A DNA stretch of 47,590 bases from Herminiimonas sp. (GCA_014377845.1 JACMOV010000111.1:1-47590), one strand, 5' to 3'. Positions 17,462-27,364 are shown, counted from the first letter of the stretch. A program made the numbers and translations. The notes: a model not told the origin generated them from the sequence alone.

Positions 17462-18919
17462 CTACAGCAAGTCGACCGCTGCGATACCGCTTCGCACCGC
17501 CCCTTCAAGCGTCGCCGGATAGTCTCCGGCCACATGATCTCCCGCACGGACCAGGCCCGCCACTCCGGTCGCCGCTGACGGCCGAACCAGCGCTGGCAGG
17601 CATGAAAAGGTGGCCCGTTTCTCCGTAATGATTTTGACCTGCAGCGGCTGCCGGAACGCCGGGTTGGCGAACGCCGATGCCAGCTGTTCGACGATTGCCG
17701 CCCCCAGCGCATCCCGCCCGGGCATGATCGCTTCCGATGCGGCGCTGATGACCACGGCGAGCGTTCCACGCTGCGCCGCATCGAGCTGGCCACGGTCGAA
17801 CACGAACTGGCCCCAGAGTCCCTGTGCCGGATCGTCGAGCAGGGCATACAACGGCAGGGCGAGTGCGATCTCGGGCGCATAACGCAGGTAGCAGGTCGTG
17901 ATCGGCTCGTAGGAAAAATCCAGTACCGCATCGGGCAGCACCAGACCGGCAAGCAACCGTTCGCTTTCGGTATGCGGCGTGGCGAGGATCACGGCATCGA
18001 ACAGTGGTAATGCGTTGCTTGCGTGAGAGGTGTCGCTTGCACCGTCGGCAAGCGATCCGCCCGCGCATGCGATGCTCCAGCGCTCACCTGCGCGGATCAG
18101 TCCCTGCACCCGTGTCGCCGCATGCAGGTATCCACCGGCCTGCACCAAGAATCGGGCGGCCGGCACTGGAAAGAGGGCGCTCAGATCGCAGCGTGGCACC
18201 AGCATGTCGGAGGACCGGCGCCGCGCGCCCAGGCTGTCGCGCAAGACATTCAGAAACACCTGGGCCGAGGCGCGCTCGGGTGGCGTGTTGAGCGCCGCCA
18301 GGCAGAGCGGCCGCCACAAGAGCGCGACGACACGCTCGGTCTGGTCGAAACGCGCCAGCAGGTCGCTGACGCTGCAGTCGTCGTTGAGGCGCCAATCAAT
18401 CCACCGACAAAGGCTGGTAAAGCGCACCAGCGCCATTTTGTCGGCGCGGGCAAGGCCCTTGGCCTGCCAGAGCGCAGCCAGCAAATGCAGCGGTGCGGGC
18501 AGCGGGCGACTCACGAGATCCATGCCGCCGCTACCCGCCGGATAGCGCATCTGCAATGGCAGGCGCAGCAAACTTTTTTCGATGTCAACGCCGACCGCGC
18601 GCATCAGTCGCAGCGATTGCGTATACGCGCCGAGCAGGATGTGCTGGCCATTGTCGAGCGCCGACTCCCATTGCGCGTCCGAACGATTGGCGGGGCTGGC
18701 TGCATCTCTTGGATCCATCGGATCAGCTGGATCCGACTGATCGGTCACCGCGGCCGGATCGAACGCTTCCCGGCGCAGGCTGCGCGCGCGACCGCCAAGC
18801 TGCCGGGCAGCCTCGAACAGGTGAACCCGATGCCCCCGCATCGTGGCCTCGACGGCGGCCGCGCAACCGGCCCAGCCTGCGCCAATGACGGCAATCGTTT
18901 TTTGGAAGGATGGCTTCAA
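17462..18919 (-). CDS. hpnE: hydroxysqualene dehydroxylase HpnE
   Basis: 485-residue FAD-dependent amine oxidase/desaturase-like enzyme that reduces hydroxysqualene to squalene, third step of the HpnCDE route. The dinucleotide motif VIGAGWAGCAAAVEA is at residues 11-25, with FEAARQLGGRARS after it. The C-terminal flavin stretch VRAGDHVAGDYPATLEGAV is present. Start is TTG at 18919; no in-frame ATG is suitable. An aspartate/proline-rich insert at about residues 54-80 (DQSDPADPMDPRD) replaces the usual short loop and makes the protein longer than typical homologues (about 420-450). It is last in the hpnC-hpnD-hpnE order, 60 bases after hpnD. Confidence 0.92.
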   Translation of the reverse strand: MKPSFQKTIAVIGAGWAGCAAAVEATMRGHRVHLFEAARQLGGRARSLRREAFDPAAVTDQSDPADPMDPRDAASPANRSDAQWESALDNGQHILLGAYTQSLRLMRAVGVDIEKSLLRLPLQMRYPAGSGGMDLVSRPLPAPLHLLAALWQAKGLARADKMALVRFTSLCRWIDWRLNDDCSVSDLLARFDQTERVVALLWRPLCLAALNTPPERASAQVFLNVLRDSLGARRRSSDMLVPRCDLSALFPVPAARFLVQAGGYLHAATRVQGLIRAGERWSIACAGGSLADGASDTSHASNALPLFDAVILATPHTESERLLAGLVLPDAVLDFSYEPITTCYLRYAPEIALALPLYALLDDPAQGLWGQFVFDRGQLDAAQRGTLAVVISAASEAIMPGRDALGAAIVEQLASAFANPAFRQPLQVKIITEKRATFSCLPALVRPSAATGVAGLVRAGDHVAGDYPATLEGAVRSGIAAVDLL

Positions 18920-18979
18920 CGCAGGTGCGCGCGTGGGCAGACGTCGGCCATGTATTGAGCCGCGTCGTCAGCGATGTTT

Positions 18980-19813
18980 TTAGCCGCGCACATAGGTTTT
19001 CCAGGCGAGCCACAGCTTGCGGATCGGCGTGAGGGAAATGCGCTGTCGCAGCACATGGAAACCGTCACGCTCGATCTCGTCCAGCAACGCGCGGTAGATC
19101 GAGGCCATGATCAGTCCGGGCCGTTGTGCGCGTCGGTCCGGGGCCGGCAGCATGGCGAAGGCTTCGTCGTAGACCTGCTGTGCGCGCCGGGCCTGGAATT
19201 GCATGAGGTGTTCGAATTTCTCGCTGTGCCGCGCATTGAGGATGTCGGCCGCAGTGACGCCGTGCTGTTGCAATTCGTTGACCGGCAAGTAGATCCGGCC
19301 CTTGCGCGCATCCTCGCCGACATCGCGGATGATGTTGGTCAGCTGAAAAGCAAGCCCCAGTTTTTCCGCGTACTGCAATGTGCGCGGATCGGTGACGCCA
19401 AAGATACTTGCCGACAGAATGCCCACCACGCCCGCCACGTGCCAGCAATAGCGCTGCAAGCCGACGAAGTCGAGGTAGCGCGTCTGGTCGAGATCCATTT
19501 CCATGCCGTCGACGATCGCCAGCAGGTGTTCGCCACCGAGGTTATAGACCGCCATGTGCGGCTGCAGTGCGCGCGTCACCGGGTGAGTCGGCGTGCCGGC
19601 CAGCATGGCGCCGATCTCCTGCCGCCACCAGTGCAGCTTGGTGCGGGCAATCGCGACATCCGTGCATTCATCGACGGTATCATCGACCTCGCGACAGAAT
19701 GCGTAGAGGGCCGTGATCGCGCGCCGTCGTTCAGCCGGCAGGAACAGGAAACTGTAGTAGAAGCTGGAGCCGCTCTGTGCGGCTTTTTGCTGGCAGTAGT
19801 CATCAGGAGACAT
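18980..19813 (-). CDS. hpnD: presqualene diphosphate synthase HpnD
   Basis: 277-residue trans-isoprenyl diphosphate (squalene/phytoene synthase) family enzyme, which joins two farnesyl diphosphates into presqualene diphosphate. The two Asp-rich motifs are in FCREVDDTVDE and NIIRDVGEDA. SFYYSFLFLP near the N-terminus is family-typical. I chose the ATG at 19813 (MSPDDYCQQK) over one at 19846 because homologues begin close to this. It lies between hpnC and hpnE in the same direction and is almost certainly one operon with them. Confidence 0.93.
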   Translation of the reverse strand: MSPDDYCQQKAAQSGSSFYYSFLFLPAERRRAITALYAFCREVDDTVDECTDVAIARTKLHWWRQEIGAMLAGTPTHPVTRALQPHMAVYNLGGEHLLAIVDGMEMDLDQTRYLDFVGLQRYCWHVAGVVGILSASIFGVTDPRTLQYAEKLGLAFQLTNIIRDVGEDARKGRIYLPVNELQQHGVTAADILNARHSEKFEHLMQFQARRAQQVYDEAFAMLPAPDRRAQRPGLIMASIYRALLDEIERDGFHVLRQRISLTPIRKLWLAWKTYVRG

Positions 19814-19890
19814 TGAAGGCGGGCCAGTCGATCGGGCCTGAAACATCGGGAAGTCGCTATGCTACCCGAGCTTGCTGCCTTCCCACGGTT

Positions 19891-20721
19891 TCATTGACTG
19901 CCGCGCGGCGTCCGCATGCGCAGTGCCGCGATCCCGATGGCGACCCAGTCGCGCGCGCCGAGCACCGGACGCTGCCGAAACACGTCGTAGTCCGCCGCCT
20001 CGATCCGGTCGAGAATCCGCAGCCCGCCTTGCACCACCAGCCGCAACTCCCAGCCGATGCGACCCGGCAGCCGCAGGGCCAAAGGGGCACCAGAAAGCAT
20101 CAACTCACGCGTGCGTTGCACTTCAAACTGCATCAGAGCCTGCCAGGCGGCATCGACCTTCCCGTCGGCGATCTGCGTCTCGGTCACACCGAATCGCTCG
20201 AGGTCCTCGAGCGGCAGGTAGATCCGTGCCTTTTGCCAATCGATCGCGACATCCTGCAGAAAATTGATGATCTGCAGCCCACTGCAGATCGCGTCCGCGG
20301 TGCGCAGGTTGTCCACGTTCGCCGCGCCATACAAATGCAGCATCAGGTTGCCGACCGGATTGGCCGAGCGGGCGCAGTAATCGAGCAGGGCCGGGAAGTC
20401 TGCATAGCGCGTCGTGACCACATCCTGGCTGAACGCCGACAGCAGATCGTGGAATGGCTTGAGCGGCAGTTTCCATCCTTTGACGACGGACTGCAGTTCG
20501 GCGAAAAGGATGGAATCCGGGATGCCGGGTAGCTGCATCCGATCGAGCGCGGCGTCGTAGGCGGCGAGCGCCGCCAATCGCGTTGCCGGCGGCGCATCGC
20601 CCTCGTCGGCAAGGTCGTCGGCACTGCGGGCAAAGGCATAGATCGCGCGTACTGGTGGCCGCAAGCGTGCAGGCAGCAGGAACGACGCCACCGGGAAATT
20701 TTCGTAATGATCGACAGCCAT
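19891..20721 (-). CDS. hpnC: hydroxysqualene synthase HpnC
   Basis: 276-residue paralogue of HpnD that converts presqualene diphosphate to hydroxysqualene. The Asp-rich motifs are AFARSADDLADEGD and NFLQDVAIDWQ. The VDHYENFPVASFLLP N-terminus is diagnostic for HpnC. The ATG at 20721 has GAGAA nearby and gives this N-terminus; the long in-frame extension upstream is not protein-like. First gene of hpnC-hpnD-hpnE. No squalene-hopene cyclase or other hopanoid gene is in the window, so squalene may be used by genes elsewhere. Confidence 0.93.
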   Translation of the reverse strand: MAVDHYENFPVASFLLPARLRPPVRAIYAFARSADDLADEGDAPPATRLAALAAYDAALDRMQLPGIPDSILFAELQSVVKGWKLPLKPFHDLLSAFSQDVVTTRYADFPALLDYCARSANPVGNLMLHLYGAANVDNLRTADAICSGLQIINFLQDVAIDWQKARIYLPLEDLERFGVTETQIADGKVDAAWQALMQFEVQRTRELMLSGAPLALRLPGRIGWELRLVVQGGLRILDRIEAADYDVFRQRPVLGARDWVAIGIAALRMRTPRGSQ

Positions 20722-21021
20722 CTTGTTCTCGTAAACGGTGGGTCCGCAGTTGTCCGCGCGCCGGTTTCGGCCCGCCAGAGTGTAAGGGAATTCGCGCCGG
20801 CCGCCCGCGCCGCATGTCGGTGGCACATGTCGCGGACGCGACGATTCACCGGGCCTCCACGGGAATCGCGTCAGCAAAAATCAACGCAGGTGCTGCAAAA
20901 ATCCAGTAAAATCTTCGGTTGAAGTTGAATAGCCGACAACTATGGCAGCGAGGGGCGACCGTAATGCATCGCGGGTCGCCCTTTACGTTTGATTGCCTGC
21001 TTTTGTCGGCACCACATTCCC
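20722..21021. other. divergent spacer between hpnC and tRNA-Leu with a strong hairpin
   Basis: No protein gene. On the plus strand, GGGCGACC (20953-20960) pairs perfectly with GGTCGCCC (20974-20981) around a 13-base loop, followed by TTTACGTTT. A TAAAAT box lies at 20907-20912. This may be a short non-coding RNA ending at the hairpin, a leader of the tRNA-Leu transcript, or a structured hpnC leader on the other strand. Confidence 0.4.
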
Positions 21022-21108
21022 GCGAGGATGGCGAAATTGGTAGACGCACCAGGTTTAGGTCCTGACGCCAGCAATGGTGTGGGGGTTCGAGTCCCCCTCC
21101 TCGCACCA
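21022..21108 (+). tRNA. tRNA-Leu (TAG anticodon)
   Basis: 87-base class II tRNA with encoded CCA. Acceptor arm GCGAGGA pairs with TCCTCGC. The D arm has AAATTGGTAGACGC, the anticodon loop is TTTAGGT (anticodon TAG), a short variable arm follows, and the T arm is GGGGGTTCGAGTCCCCC. The outermost anticodon-stem pair appears mismatched (C-A). It lies 30 bases upstream of tig and may share its transcript. Confidence 0.97.
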
Positions 21109-21138
21109 CGGCACTCTTAAATTTTTTGGACGATTCAC

Positions 21139-22488
21139 ATGGCAACTGCAGTCGAAACGCTGGACAAACTCGCTCGCCGCATCACGCTGACCGTGCCGAT
21201 GGCCGAAGTCAAGGCCGAGGTCGAAAAACGCTTGAAAGCCCGTGCCAAGAGCGCGAAAGCGCCGGGGTTCCGTCCGGGCAAAGTGCCCATGAAGATGGTC
21301 GCCGCACAGTACGGCTATCAGGTCGAAAGCGAAGTCCTGAACGACCGCGTCGGCAATGCCTTCAATGCGGCAGCCAATGAAAACAACCTGCGCGTGGCCG
21401 GTTATCCGCGCATCGAGCCGAAGACCGGCGGCGATGCCGTCGAAGGTTCGATTCAGTTCGACGCGACCTTCGAAGTCTATCCCGAGATCGTCATCGGCGA
21501 CCTGGCCGCGGCCGAAGTCGAGCGCACCACGACCAGCGTGTCGGATGCCGAAATCGACAAAACCATCGAAATCCTGCGCAAGCAGCGCGTGCACTACCAC
21601 GTCAAGGGCGAGCATGGCGCCCACGGCGACGGCGGCGCAGTCCAGACAGCACAGAACGGTGACCAGGTCACGATCGATTTCGTCGGCAGCATCGATGGCG
21701 TTGAATTCCCGGGCGGGAAGGCCGACAACTACACCTTCGTTCTTGGCGAAGGCCGCATGCTGCCGGAATTCGAGGCAGCCACGGTCGGCCTGAAAGTCGG
21801 CGAAGCGAAGACCTTCCCGCTGTCGTTCCCGGAGGATTATCACGGCAAGGACGTGGCCGGCAAGACTGCCGAATTCACGATCACCCTGAAAAAACTGGAA
21901 TGGGCACACCTGCCTGAACTGGATGCCGATTTTGCAAAATCGCTCGGCGTCGAGGATGGCGACATGGCCAAGATGCGCGACGATATCAAGGTCAACCTCG
22001 AGCGCGAAGTCAGCGGCCGGGTCAAGGCGAAGACGAAAGACAGCGTGATGGATGCGCTGATCAAGGTCGCCGAACTGGACGTGCCGAAGGTGCTGATCGA
22101 CCAGGATGTCGAGCGCCTGATGGAAATGACGCGCCAGGACATGACCCAGCGCGGCATGGACGTGAAGGCGATGCCGTTCCCGCCGGAGCTATTTACGGCC
22201 CAGGCCGAACGGCGCGTGCGCCTCGGTCTGATCCTGGCCGGAGTCGTCAAGGCCAACAACCTGCAGGCAACCGCAGAGCAGGTCAAGGCACAGGTTGAGG
22301 AATTCGCGCAGAGCTATGAAGACCCGAAAGAAGTTCTGAAGTACTATTTCGGTGACCGTCAGCGTCTGGCTGAAGTCGAGGCACTTGTATTGGAAGAAAA
22401 CGTCGTCAATTACGTCCTGGGCAAGTCAAAGGTAACCGACAAGCCGGTGGCTTTCGATGAATTGATGGGCAATAACCAGCAAGCCTGA
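21139..22488 (+). CDS. tig: trigger factor
   Basis: 449-residue ribosome-bound chaperone and peptidyl-prolyl isomerase. The N-terminal ribosome-binding domain contains the signature [12 protein letters not shown] (residues about 45-56). The FKBP-type domain follows around 170-260, with [21 protein letters not shown] and [10 protein letters not shown]. The C-terminal helical arms end [20 protein letters not shown] and a short tail. A His/Gly-rich stretch (HGAHGDGG) precedes the FKBP domain and is a loop extension. It is first in tig-clpP-clpX-lon, the classic order, starting 30 bases after tRNA-Leu. No good ribosome-binding site is seen before the ATG. Confidence 0.97.
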   Translation: MATAVETLDKLARRITLTVPMAEVKAEVEKRLKARAKSAKAPGFRPGKVPMKMVAAQYGYQVESEVLNDRVGNAFNAAANENNLRVAGYPRIEPKTGGDAVEGSIQFDATFEVYPEIVIGDLAAAEVERTTTSVSDAEIDKTIEILRKQRVHYHVKGEHGAHGDGGAVQTAQNGDQVTIDFVGSIDGVEFPGGKADNYTFVLGEGRMLPEFEAATVGLKVGEAKTFPLSFPEDYHGKDVAGKTAEFTITLKKLEWAHLPELDADFAKSLGVEDGDMAKMRDDIKVNLEREVSGRVKAKTKDSVMDALIKVAELDVPKVLIDQDVERLMEMTRQDMTQRGMDVKAMPFPPELFTAQAERRVRLGLILAGVVKANNLQATAEQVKAQVEEFAQSYEDPKEVLKYYFGDRQRLAEVEALVLEENVVNYVLGKSKVTDKPVAFDELMGNNQQA

Positions 22489-22499
22489 AGCCTTCACAC

Positions 22500-22519
22500 A
22501 GGAAAGCAGAGGAAAGCAG
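22500..22519 (+). repeat. clpP: duplicated ribosome-binding sequence of clpP
   Basis: The 10-base unit AGGAAAGCAG is present twice in tandem directly before the clpP ATG. Both copies contain AGGA; only the second is correctly spaced (6 bases between AGGA and ATG). The first could act as a standby site. Confidence 0.85.
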
Positions 22520-23146
22520 ATGAATGGAATGAATCACAATCCGGCACTTGATACGCAGATGCTCGGTATGGTGCCGATGGTGATCGAGCAGAGCGGCCGC
22601 GGCGAGCGTGCCTACGACATCTATTCGCGGCTGCTGAAGGAACGCGTGATCTTCCTGGTCGGCCCGGTCAACGACCATACCGCCAATCTGATCGTGGCGC
22701 AGATGCTGTTTTTGGAAAGCGAAAATCCGGACAAGGATATCTCGCTCTACATCAACTCACCAGGCGGGTCGGTGTCGGCCGGCATGGCGATCTACGACAC
22801 GATGCAGTTCATCAAGCCAGACGTGTCGACACTATGCACCGGCCTGGCGGCATCGATGGGTGCGTTTCTCCTGGCTGCCGGCGCCAAGGGCAAGCGGGTC
22901 TCGCTGCCGAACTCGCGCGTCATGATTCACCAGCCATCAGGCGGTGCTCAGGGGCAAGCGACCGACATCGAGATCCAGGCCAAGGAAATCCTGTATCTGC
23001 GGGGACGCCTGAATGGCATCCTGGCTGAAAAGACCGGGCGTTCGGTCGAGCAGATCGCCCTGGATACGGAGCGCGACAACTTCATGTCGGCCGACGCGGC
23101 CGCTGAATATGGACTGATCGACAAGGTACTCGTGACACGAGCCTGA
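22520..23146 (+). CDS. clpP: ATP-dependent Clp protease proteolytic subunit
   Basis: 208-residue serine protease that forms the tetradecameric ClpP barrel and works with ClpX (or ClpA). Catalytic triad by position: S112 in [12 protein letters not shown]137 in MIHQPSGG, D186 in [10 protein letters not shown]. The N-terminal propeptide includes [19 protein letters not shown]. The ATG at 22520 is preceded by the duplicated AGGAAAGCAG, and tig ends 31 bases upstream. A strong intrinsic terminator 79 bases after the stop separates it from clpX, so co-expression of the two is not by simple read-through. Confidence 0.97.
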   Translation: MNGMNHNPALDTQMLGMVPMVIEQSGRGERAYDIYSRLLKERVIFLVGPVNDHTANLIVAQMLFLESENPDKDISLYINSPGGSVSAGMAIYDTMQFIKPDVSTLCTGLAASMGAFLLAAGAKGKRVSLPNSRVMIHQPSGGAQGQATDIEIQAKEILYLRGRLNGILAEKTGRSVEQIALDTERDNFMSADAAAEYGLIDKVLVTRA

Positions 23147-23225
23147 CGTTGGACTACTGTCTTTGGCAGGGCGGTCGACATGTGCGCCACGCCGGTGACA
23201 GAAGCGCATGAACGATGACATTCTG

Positions 23226-23258
23226 AAAACGCCCGGACTGCAGTGGTTCGGGCGTTTT
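23226..23258 (+). terminator. intrinsic terminator after clpP
   Basis: Perfect 10-base stem AAAACGCCCG (23226-23235) with CGGGCGTTTT (23249-23258) and a 13-base loop. The stem's own 3' arm supplies the T run. It lies between clpP and clpX. Confidence 0.85.
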
Positions 23259-23310
23259 GTTTCCTGCAGATGGTATTTCCCGTCATTCAGCCGTTTTGTT
23301 GTTCGGTGGC

Positions 23311-23339
23311 GTGACGAAGATCCAAATCGCAGGTAATAT
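23311..23339 (+). promoter_or_regulatory. candidate sigma70 promoter of clpX
   Basis: GTGACG (23311-23316) and TAATAT (23334-23339) with a 17-base spacer, 28 bases before the clpX ATG and downstream of the clpP terminator. A heat-shock-type (CTTGAAA/CCCCAT) pair was not found, though CCCCCTAAAT lies nearby. Confidence 0.4.
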
Positions 23340-23367
23340 CAACCCACACCCCCCTAAATGTTGCCCC

Positions 23368-24639
23368 ATGTCAGACAAAAAATCCTCCAGCGGTGAAAAA
23401 CTCCTCTACTGTTCGTTCTGCGGCAAAAGCCAGCACGAGGTAAAGAAGCTCATCGCAGGCCCGTCGGTTTTCATCTGCGACGAATGCATCGACCTGTGCA
23501 ACGACATCATCCGCGACGAAGCATCGAGCGTGGAGACTGTCGCAGGACCGAAATCCGATCTGCCGACGCCGCAGGAAATCTGCGAACTGCTCGACCAGTA
23601 CGTCATTGGCCAAAACACCGCCAAGCGCATTCTTTCGGTCGCCGTCTATAACCATTACAAGCGGTTGAAGCACCTGGGCAAGAAGGATGACATCGAGCTC
23701 GCCAAGAGCAACATCCTGCTCGTGGGTCCAACCGGTTCGGGCAAGACATTGCTGGCCCAGACGCTGGCGCGCATGCTCAACGTGCCGTTCGTGATCGCCG
23801 ATGCGACCACGCTGACCGAAGCCGGCTACGTCGGCGAGGATGTCGAAAACATCATTCAGAAGTTGCTGCAGAACTGCAATTACGAAGTTGACAAGGCGCA
23901 GCGCGGCATCGTCTACATCGACGAGATCGACAAGATTTCCCGCAAGTCGGACAACCCGTCGATCACGCGCGACGTGTCGGGTGAAGGCGTGCAGCAAGCT
24001 TTGCTGAAGCTGATCGAGGGCACGATGGCATCGGTGCCGCCGCAGGGTGGGCGCAAACACCCGAACCAGGATTTCGTGCAGATCGATACAACGAACATCA
24101 TGTTCATCTGCGGTGGCGCATTTGACGGACTGACCAAGATCATTTCGAACCGTTCTGAAAAGAGCGGCATCGGTTTTTCGGCCAGCGTCAAGAGCCAGTC
24201 GGAGCGCACTGCGAGCGAAGTGCTGCTCGAAGCAGAGCCGGAAGACCTGATCAAATTTGGCCTGATTCCAGAACTGGTCGGCCGCCTGCCGGTCGTCGCC
24301 ACGCTGTCCGAGTTGAATGAAGAGGCGTTGATCCAGATCCTGCTCGAGCCGAAAAACGCATTGATCAAGCAATATGCGAAGCTGCTGCAGATGGAAGGGG
24401 CCGAACTCGAAGTGCGTCCCGGCGCCTTGCACGCAATCGCGAAGAAGGCGCTGGCTCGCAAGACCGGTGCACGCGGGCTCCGTTCGATCATCGAGCATGC
24501 ATTGCTCGACGTGATGTATGAGCTGCCGAACCAGCAAAACGTCGCCAAAGTCGTCATTGATGAAAATACGATAACGAACGGCGCCAAGCCGTTATTGATA
24601 TACCACGAGCAGCCGAAAGTATCTGGCGCAAAGTCGTAA
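23368..24639 (+). CDS. clpX: ATP-dependent Clp protease ATP-binding subunit ClpX
   Basis: 423-residue AAA+ unfoldase that feeds substrates to ClpP. The N-terminal zinc-binding domain has the four cysteines in YCSFCGKS and ICDECIDLC. Walker A is VGPTGSGKT, Walker B IVYIDEID, and the pore GYVGEDVE region is intact. The C-terminal domain contains LVGRLPVVA and [16 protein letters not shown] chose the ATG at 23368 ([15 protein letters not shown]), the usual N-terminus. A 6-base hairpin without T run sits after the stop (24651-24670), and a proper terminator follows at 24739. Confidence 0.97.
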   Translation: MSDKKSSSGEKLLYCSFCGKSQHEVKKLIAGPSVFICDECIDLCNDIIRDEASSVETVAGPKSDLPTPQEICELLDQYVIGQNTAKRILSVAVYNHYKRLKHLGKKDDIELAKSNILLVGPTGSGKTLLAQTLARMLNVPFVIADATTLTEAGYVGEDVENIIQKLLQNCNYEVDKAQRGIVYIDEIDKISRKSDNPSITRDVSGEGVQQALLKLIEGTMASVPPQGGRKHPNQDFVQIDTTNIMFICGGAFDGLTKIISNRSEKSGIGFSASVKSQSERTASEVLLEAEPEDLIKFGLIPELVGRLPVVATLSELNEEALIQILLEPKNALIKQYAKLLQMEGAELEVRPGALHAIAKKALARKTGARGLRSIIEHALLDVMYELPNQQNVAKVVIDENTITNGAKPLLIYHEQPKVSGAKS

Positions 24640-24738
24640 ATAAGCCTCATGCCAGGGTGAAAATCCTGGCACGGCGGTTCTGTCCCGCGGCAAACGCAGT
24701 ACAATTTAGACGTGCAGAAATCATTCCGGCTTCCATCG

Positions 24739-24780
24739 AAAAGCCACCCGAGGGCGACTTCGCGTGTGGCTTTTTTCTTT
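24739..24780 (+). terminator. intrinsic terminator between clpX and lon
   Basis: AAAAGCCAC (24739-24747) pairs with GTGGCTTTT (24766-24774); the loop is 18 bases and a TTTTTTCTTT tail follows. It separates clpX from lon. Confidence 0.82.
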
Positions 24781-24878
24781 GGTAGTACGTTTCCAGATGA
24801 CATGATTTTTCCGCGTAAGGGCTTGTGTTTAAGCCACTCGCGCCAACATCACTCATATGTCTCCCGATAAGGCCCGCC

Positions 24879-27314
24879 ATGACGACTACCATTTCTCCTG
24901 AAACCACTCAATTGCCGTTGCTGCCGTTACGCGATGTCGTCGTGTTTCCGCACATGGTCATTCCTCTGTTCGTCGGCCGTCCAAAATCCATCAAGGCGCT
25001 CGAGGCTGCCATGGAGCAGGGCAAGAGCATCATGCTGGCCGCGCAAAAAGCCGCCGCAAAAGATGAGCCGTCGCCAGACGACATCTATGAAATCGGCTGC
25101 GTCGCCAATATCCTGCAAATGTTGAAGCTGCCCGACGGTACCGTCAAGGTGCTGGTCGAAGGCGCGCAGCGTGCCCGCATTCACAAGATCACCGAGACCG
25201 ATTCGCACTTCATCGCCGACCTCACGCCGATCGAATCCGAAGCGGGCGATGAATCCGAGGTCGAGGCGATGCGCCGCGCGATCGTCCAGCAGTTCGATCA
25301 GTACGTCAAACTGAACAAGAAGATCCCGCCAGAAATTCTGACGTCGCTGGCAGGTATCGACGACGCCGGGCGCCTGGCCGACACCATCGCCGCGCATCTT
25401 CCGCTCAAGCTCGAGCAGAAACAGGTCATCCTCGAAATCTTCAACGTCGCCAAGCGGCATGAGCATCTGCTCGGCCAGCTCGAGGGCGAGCTCGACATCC
25501 TGCAGGTCGAAAAGCGTATCCGCGGGCGCGTCAAGCGCCAGATGGAAAAATCGCAACGCGAGTACTACCTGAACGAGCAGGTCAAGGCGATCCAAAAGGA
25601 ACTTGGCGAAGGCGAAGAGGGCGCCGATCTCGAGGATCTGGAGAAGAGGATCATCACGGCGAAGATGCCGAAGGAAGCGCGCGACAAGGCGCAAAGCGAA
25701 CTCAAGAAGTTGAAGCTCATGTCGCCGATGTCGGCCGAGGCGACCGTGGTGCGCAACTTCATCGACATCCTGGTTGGTCTGCCCTGGAAGAAAAAATCCA
25801 AGGTCAACAATGATCTGGCCAATGCCGAGAAAGTGCTGGAAGACGACCACTACGGCCTCGATAAGGTCAAGGAACGCATCCTGGAATATCTCGCCGTGCA
25901 ACAACGCGTCGACAAACTGAAAGCCCCGATCCTGTGTTTCGTCGGCCCTCCGGGCGTCGGCAAGACCTCGCTCGGCCAGTCGATCGCCCGCGCCACGAAC
26001 CGCAAGTTCGTGCGCATGGCGCTTGGCGGCGTGCGCGACGAAGCCGAGATCCGCGGCCATCGTCGCACGTACATAGGCTCGATGCCGGGCAAGATCCTGC
26101 AGAGCCTGGCCAAGTGTGGCGTGCGCAATCCGCTGTTCCTGCTCGATGAAATCGACAAGCTGGGCATGGACTTCCGCGGCGATCCTTCGTCGGCGCTGCT
26201 GGAGGTTCTCGACCCGGAACAGAACCACACGTTCTCGGATCATTACGTCGAGGTCGATTTCGATCTGTCGGACGTGATGTTCGTGGCAACCTCGAACTCG
26301 TACAACATTCCGCCGGCGCTGCTCGACCGGATGGAAGTGATCCGCCTGTCGGGTTATACCGAGGACGAAAAGACCAGCATCGCGCAGCGTTACCTGCTGC
26401 CGAAGCAGATCAAGAACAATGGCCTCAAGGAAGACGAAATCACGGTCGCCGAAAGTGCGCTGCGCGACATCATCCGCTACTACACCCGTGAAGCCGGCGT
26501 GCGTTCGCTGGAACGGGAAGTCTCGAAGATCTGCCGCAAGGTGGTCAAGATGCTGCTGCTGAAAAAGACGGAGAAGAAGATCGCCGTCACGTCCAAGAAC
26601 CTGGACAGCTTTCTCGGTGTGCGGCGTTTCGATTTCGGGATGGCCGAGAAAGAGAACCAGGTCGGTCAGGTGGTTGGACTGGCATGGACAGAGGTCGGTG
26701 GCGACCTGCTCACGATCGAGGCAGTCACCATGCCCGGCCGTGGCGCGGTGATCCGGACCGGTACGCTGGGTGACGTCATGAAAGAGTCGATCGAGGCGGC
26801 CCGGACGGTGGTGCGCAGTCGCGCCCGTAAGCTCGGCATCAAGGCCGATGTCTTCGAAAAGAACGACATGCACATCCACGTGCCGGAGGGCGCGACACCG
26901 AAGGACGGTCCGTCCGCCGGCGCCGCCATGACACTGGCGATGGTGTCATCCTTCACCGGGATACCGGTGCGTGCAGATGTCGCCATGACCGGCGAGATCA
27001 CCTTGCGTGGCGAAATACTGCCAATCGGTGGGCTCAAGGAAAAGCTGCTGGCAGCCCACCGCGGTGGCATCAAGACCGTCTTGATTCCCGAGCAAAACGT
27101 GAAGGACCTGGCCGACATACCGGACAACGTCAAGAACAAGCTCGAGATCGTGCCGGTCCGCTGGATCGACAAGGTGCTCGAAATCGCGCTGGAACGGCAA
27201 CCTGTGCCGTTGACCGACGAGGAAGCGGCGGTCGGTATCGCAGCGGCCGCAGCCGTGGCCACTGCCACCGCCAAGCCCGGTGATCAGACCGATTCGACGG
27301 TGCGTCCGCACTGA
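24879..27314 (+). CDS. lon: ATP-dependent protease Lon
   Basis: 811-residue cytoplasmic AAA+ serine protease. The N-terminal substrate domain begins [20 protein letters not shown]. Walker A is [13 protein letters not shown], Walker [10 protein letters not shown]. The protease domain contains the catalytic serine S679 in [11 protein letters not shown] and lysine K722 in GGLKEKLL, at the same numbers as in E. coli Lon. It ends with an Ala/Thr-rich tail (about residues 785-811) that the E. coli protein lacks. I chose the ATG at 24879; an upstream start at 24825 is not homologous. I see no heat-shock promoter motif upstream. Confidence 0.97.
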   Translation: MTTTISPETTQLPLLPLRDVVVFPHMVIPLFVGRPKSIKALEAAMEQGKSIMLAAQKAAAKDEPSPDDIYEIGCVANILQMLKLPDGTVKVLVEGAQRARIHKITETDSHFIADLTPIESEAGDESEVEAMRRAIVQQFDQYVKLNKKIPPEILTSLAGIDDAGRLADTIAAHLPLKLEQKQVILEIFNVAKRHEHLLGQLEGELDILQVEKRIRGRVKRQMEKSQREYYLNEQVKAIQKELGEGEEGADLEDLEKRIITAKMPKEARDKAQSELKKLKLMSPMSAEATVVRNFIDILVGLPWKKKSKVNNDLANAEKVLEDDHYGLDKVKERILEYLAVQQRVDKLKAPILCFVGPPGVGKTSLGQSIARATNRKFVRMALGGVRDEAEIRGHRRTYIGSMPGKILQSLAKCGVRNPLFLLDEIDKLGMDFRGDPSSALLEVLDPEQNHTFSDHYVEVDFDLSDVMFVATSNSYNIPPALLDRMEVIRLSGYTEDEKTSIAQRYLLPKQIKNNGLKEDEITVAESALRDIIRYYTREAGVRSLEREVSKICRKVVKMLLLKKTEKKIAVTSKNLDSFLGVRRFDFGMAEKENQVGQVVGLAWTEVGGDLLTIEAVTMPGRGAVIRTGTLGDVMKESIEAARTVVRSRARKLGIKADVFEKNDMHIHVPEGATPKDGPSAGAAMTLAMVSSFTGIPVRADVAMTGEITLRGEILPIGGLKEKLLAAHRGGIKTVLIPEQNVKDLADIPDNVKNKLEIVPVRWIDKVLEIALERQPVPLTDEEAAVGIAAAAAVATATAKPGDQTDSTVRPH

Positions 27315-27364
27315 TCTGGCGAGCAGCCTGGGGCTGCACATCGCTTCGTTAGACAAGCAGTCCG

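Noticed and set aside
23340-23367. CCCCCTAAAT before clpX as a sigma32 -10 element
   Set aside because: No CTTGAAA-like -35 sequence lies 13-16 bases upstream.
24927-26879. 650-codon minus-strand open frame opposite lon
   Set aside because: Shadow of the strongly conserved lon gene; product is Leu/Asp/Arg-rich without any domain.
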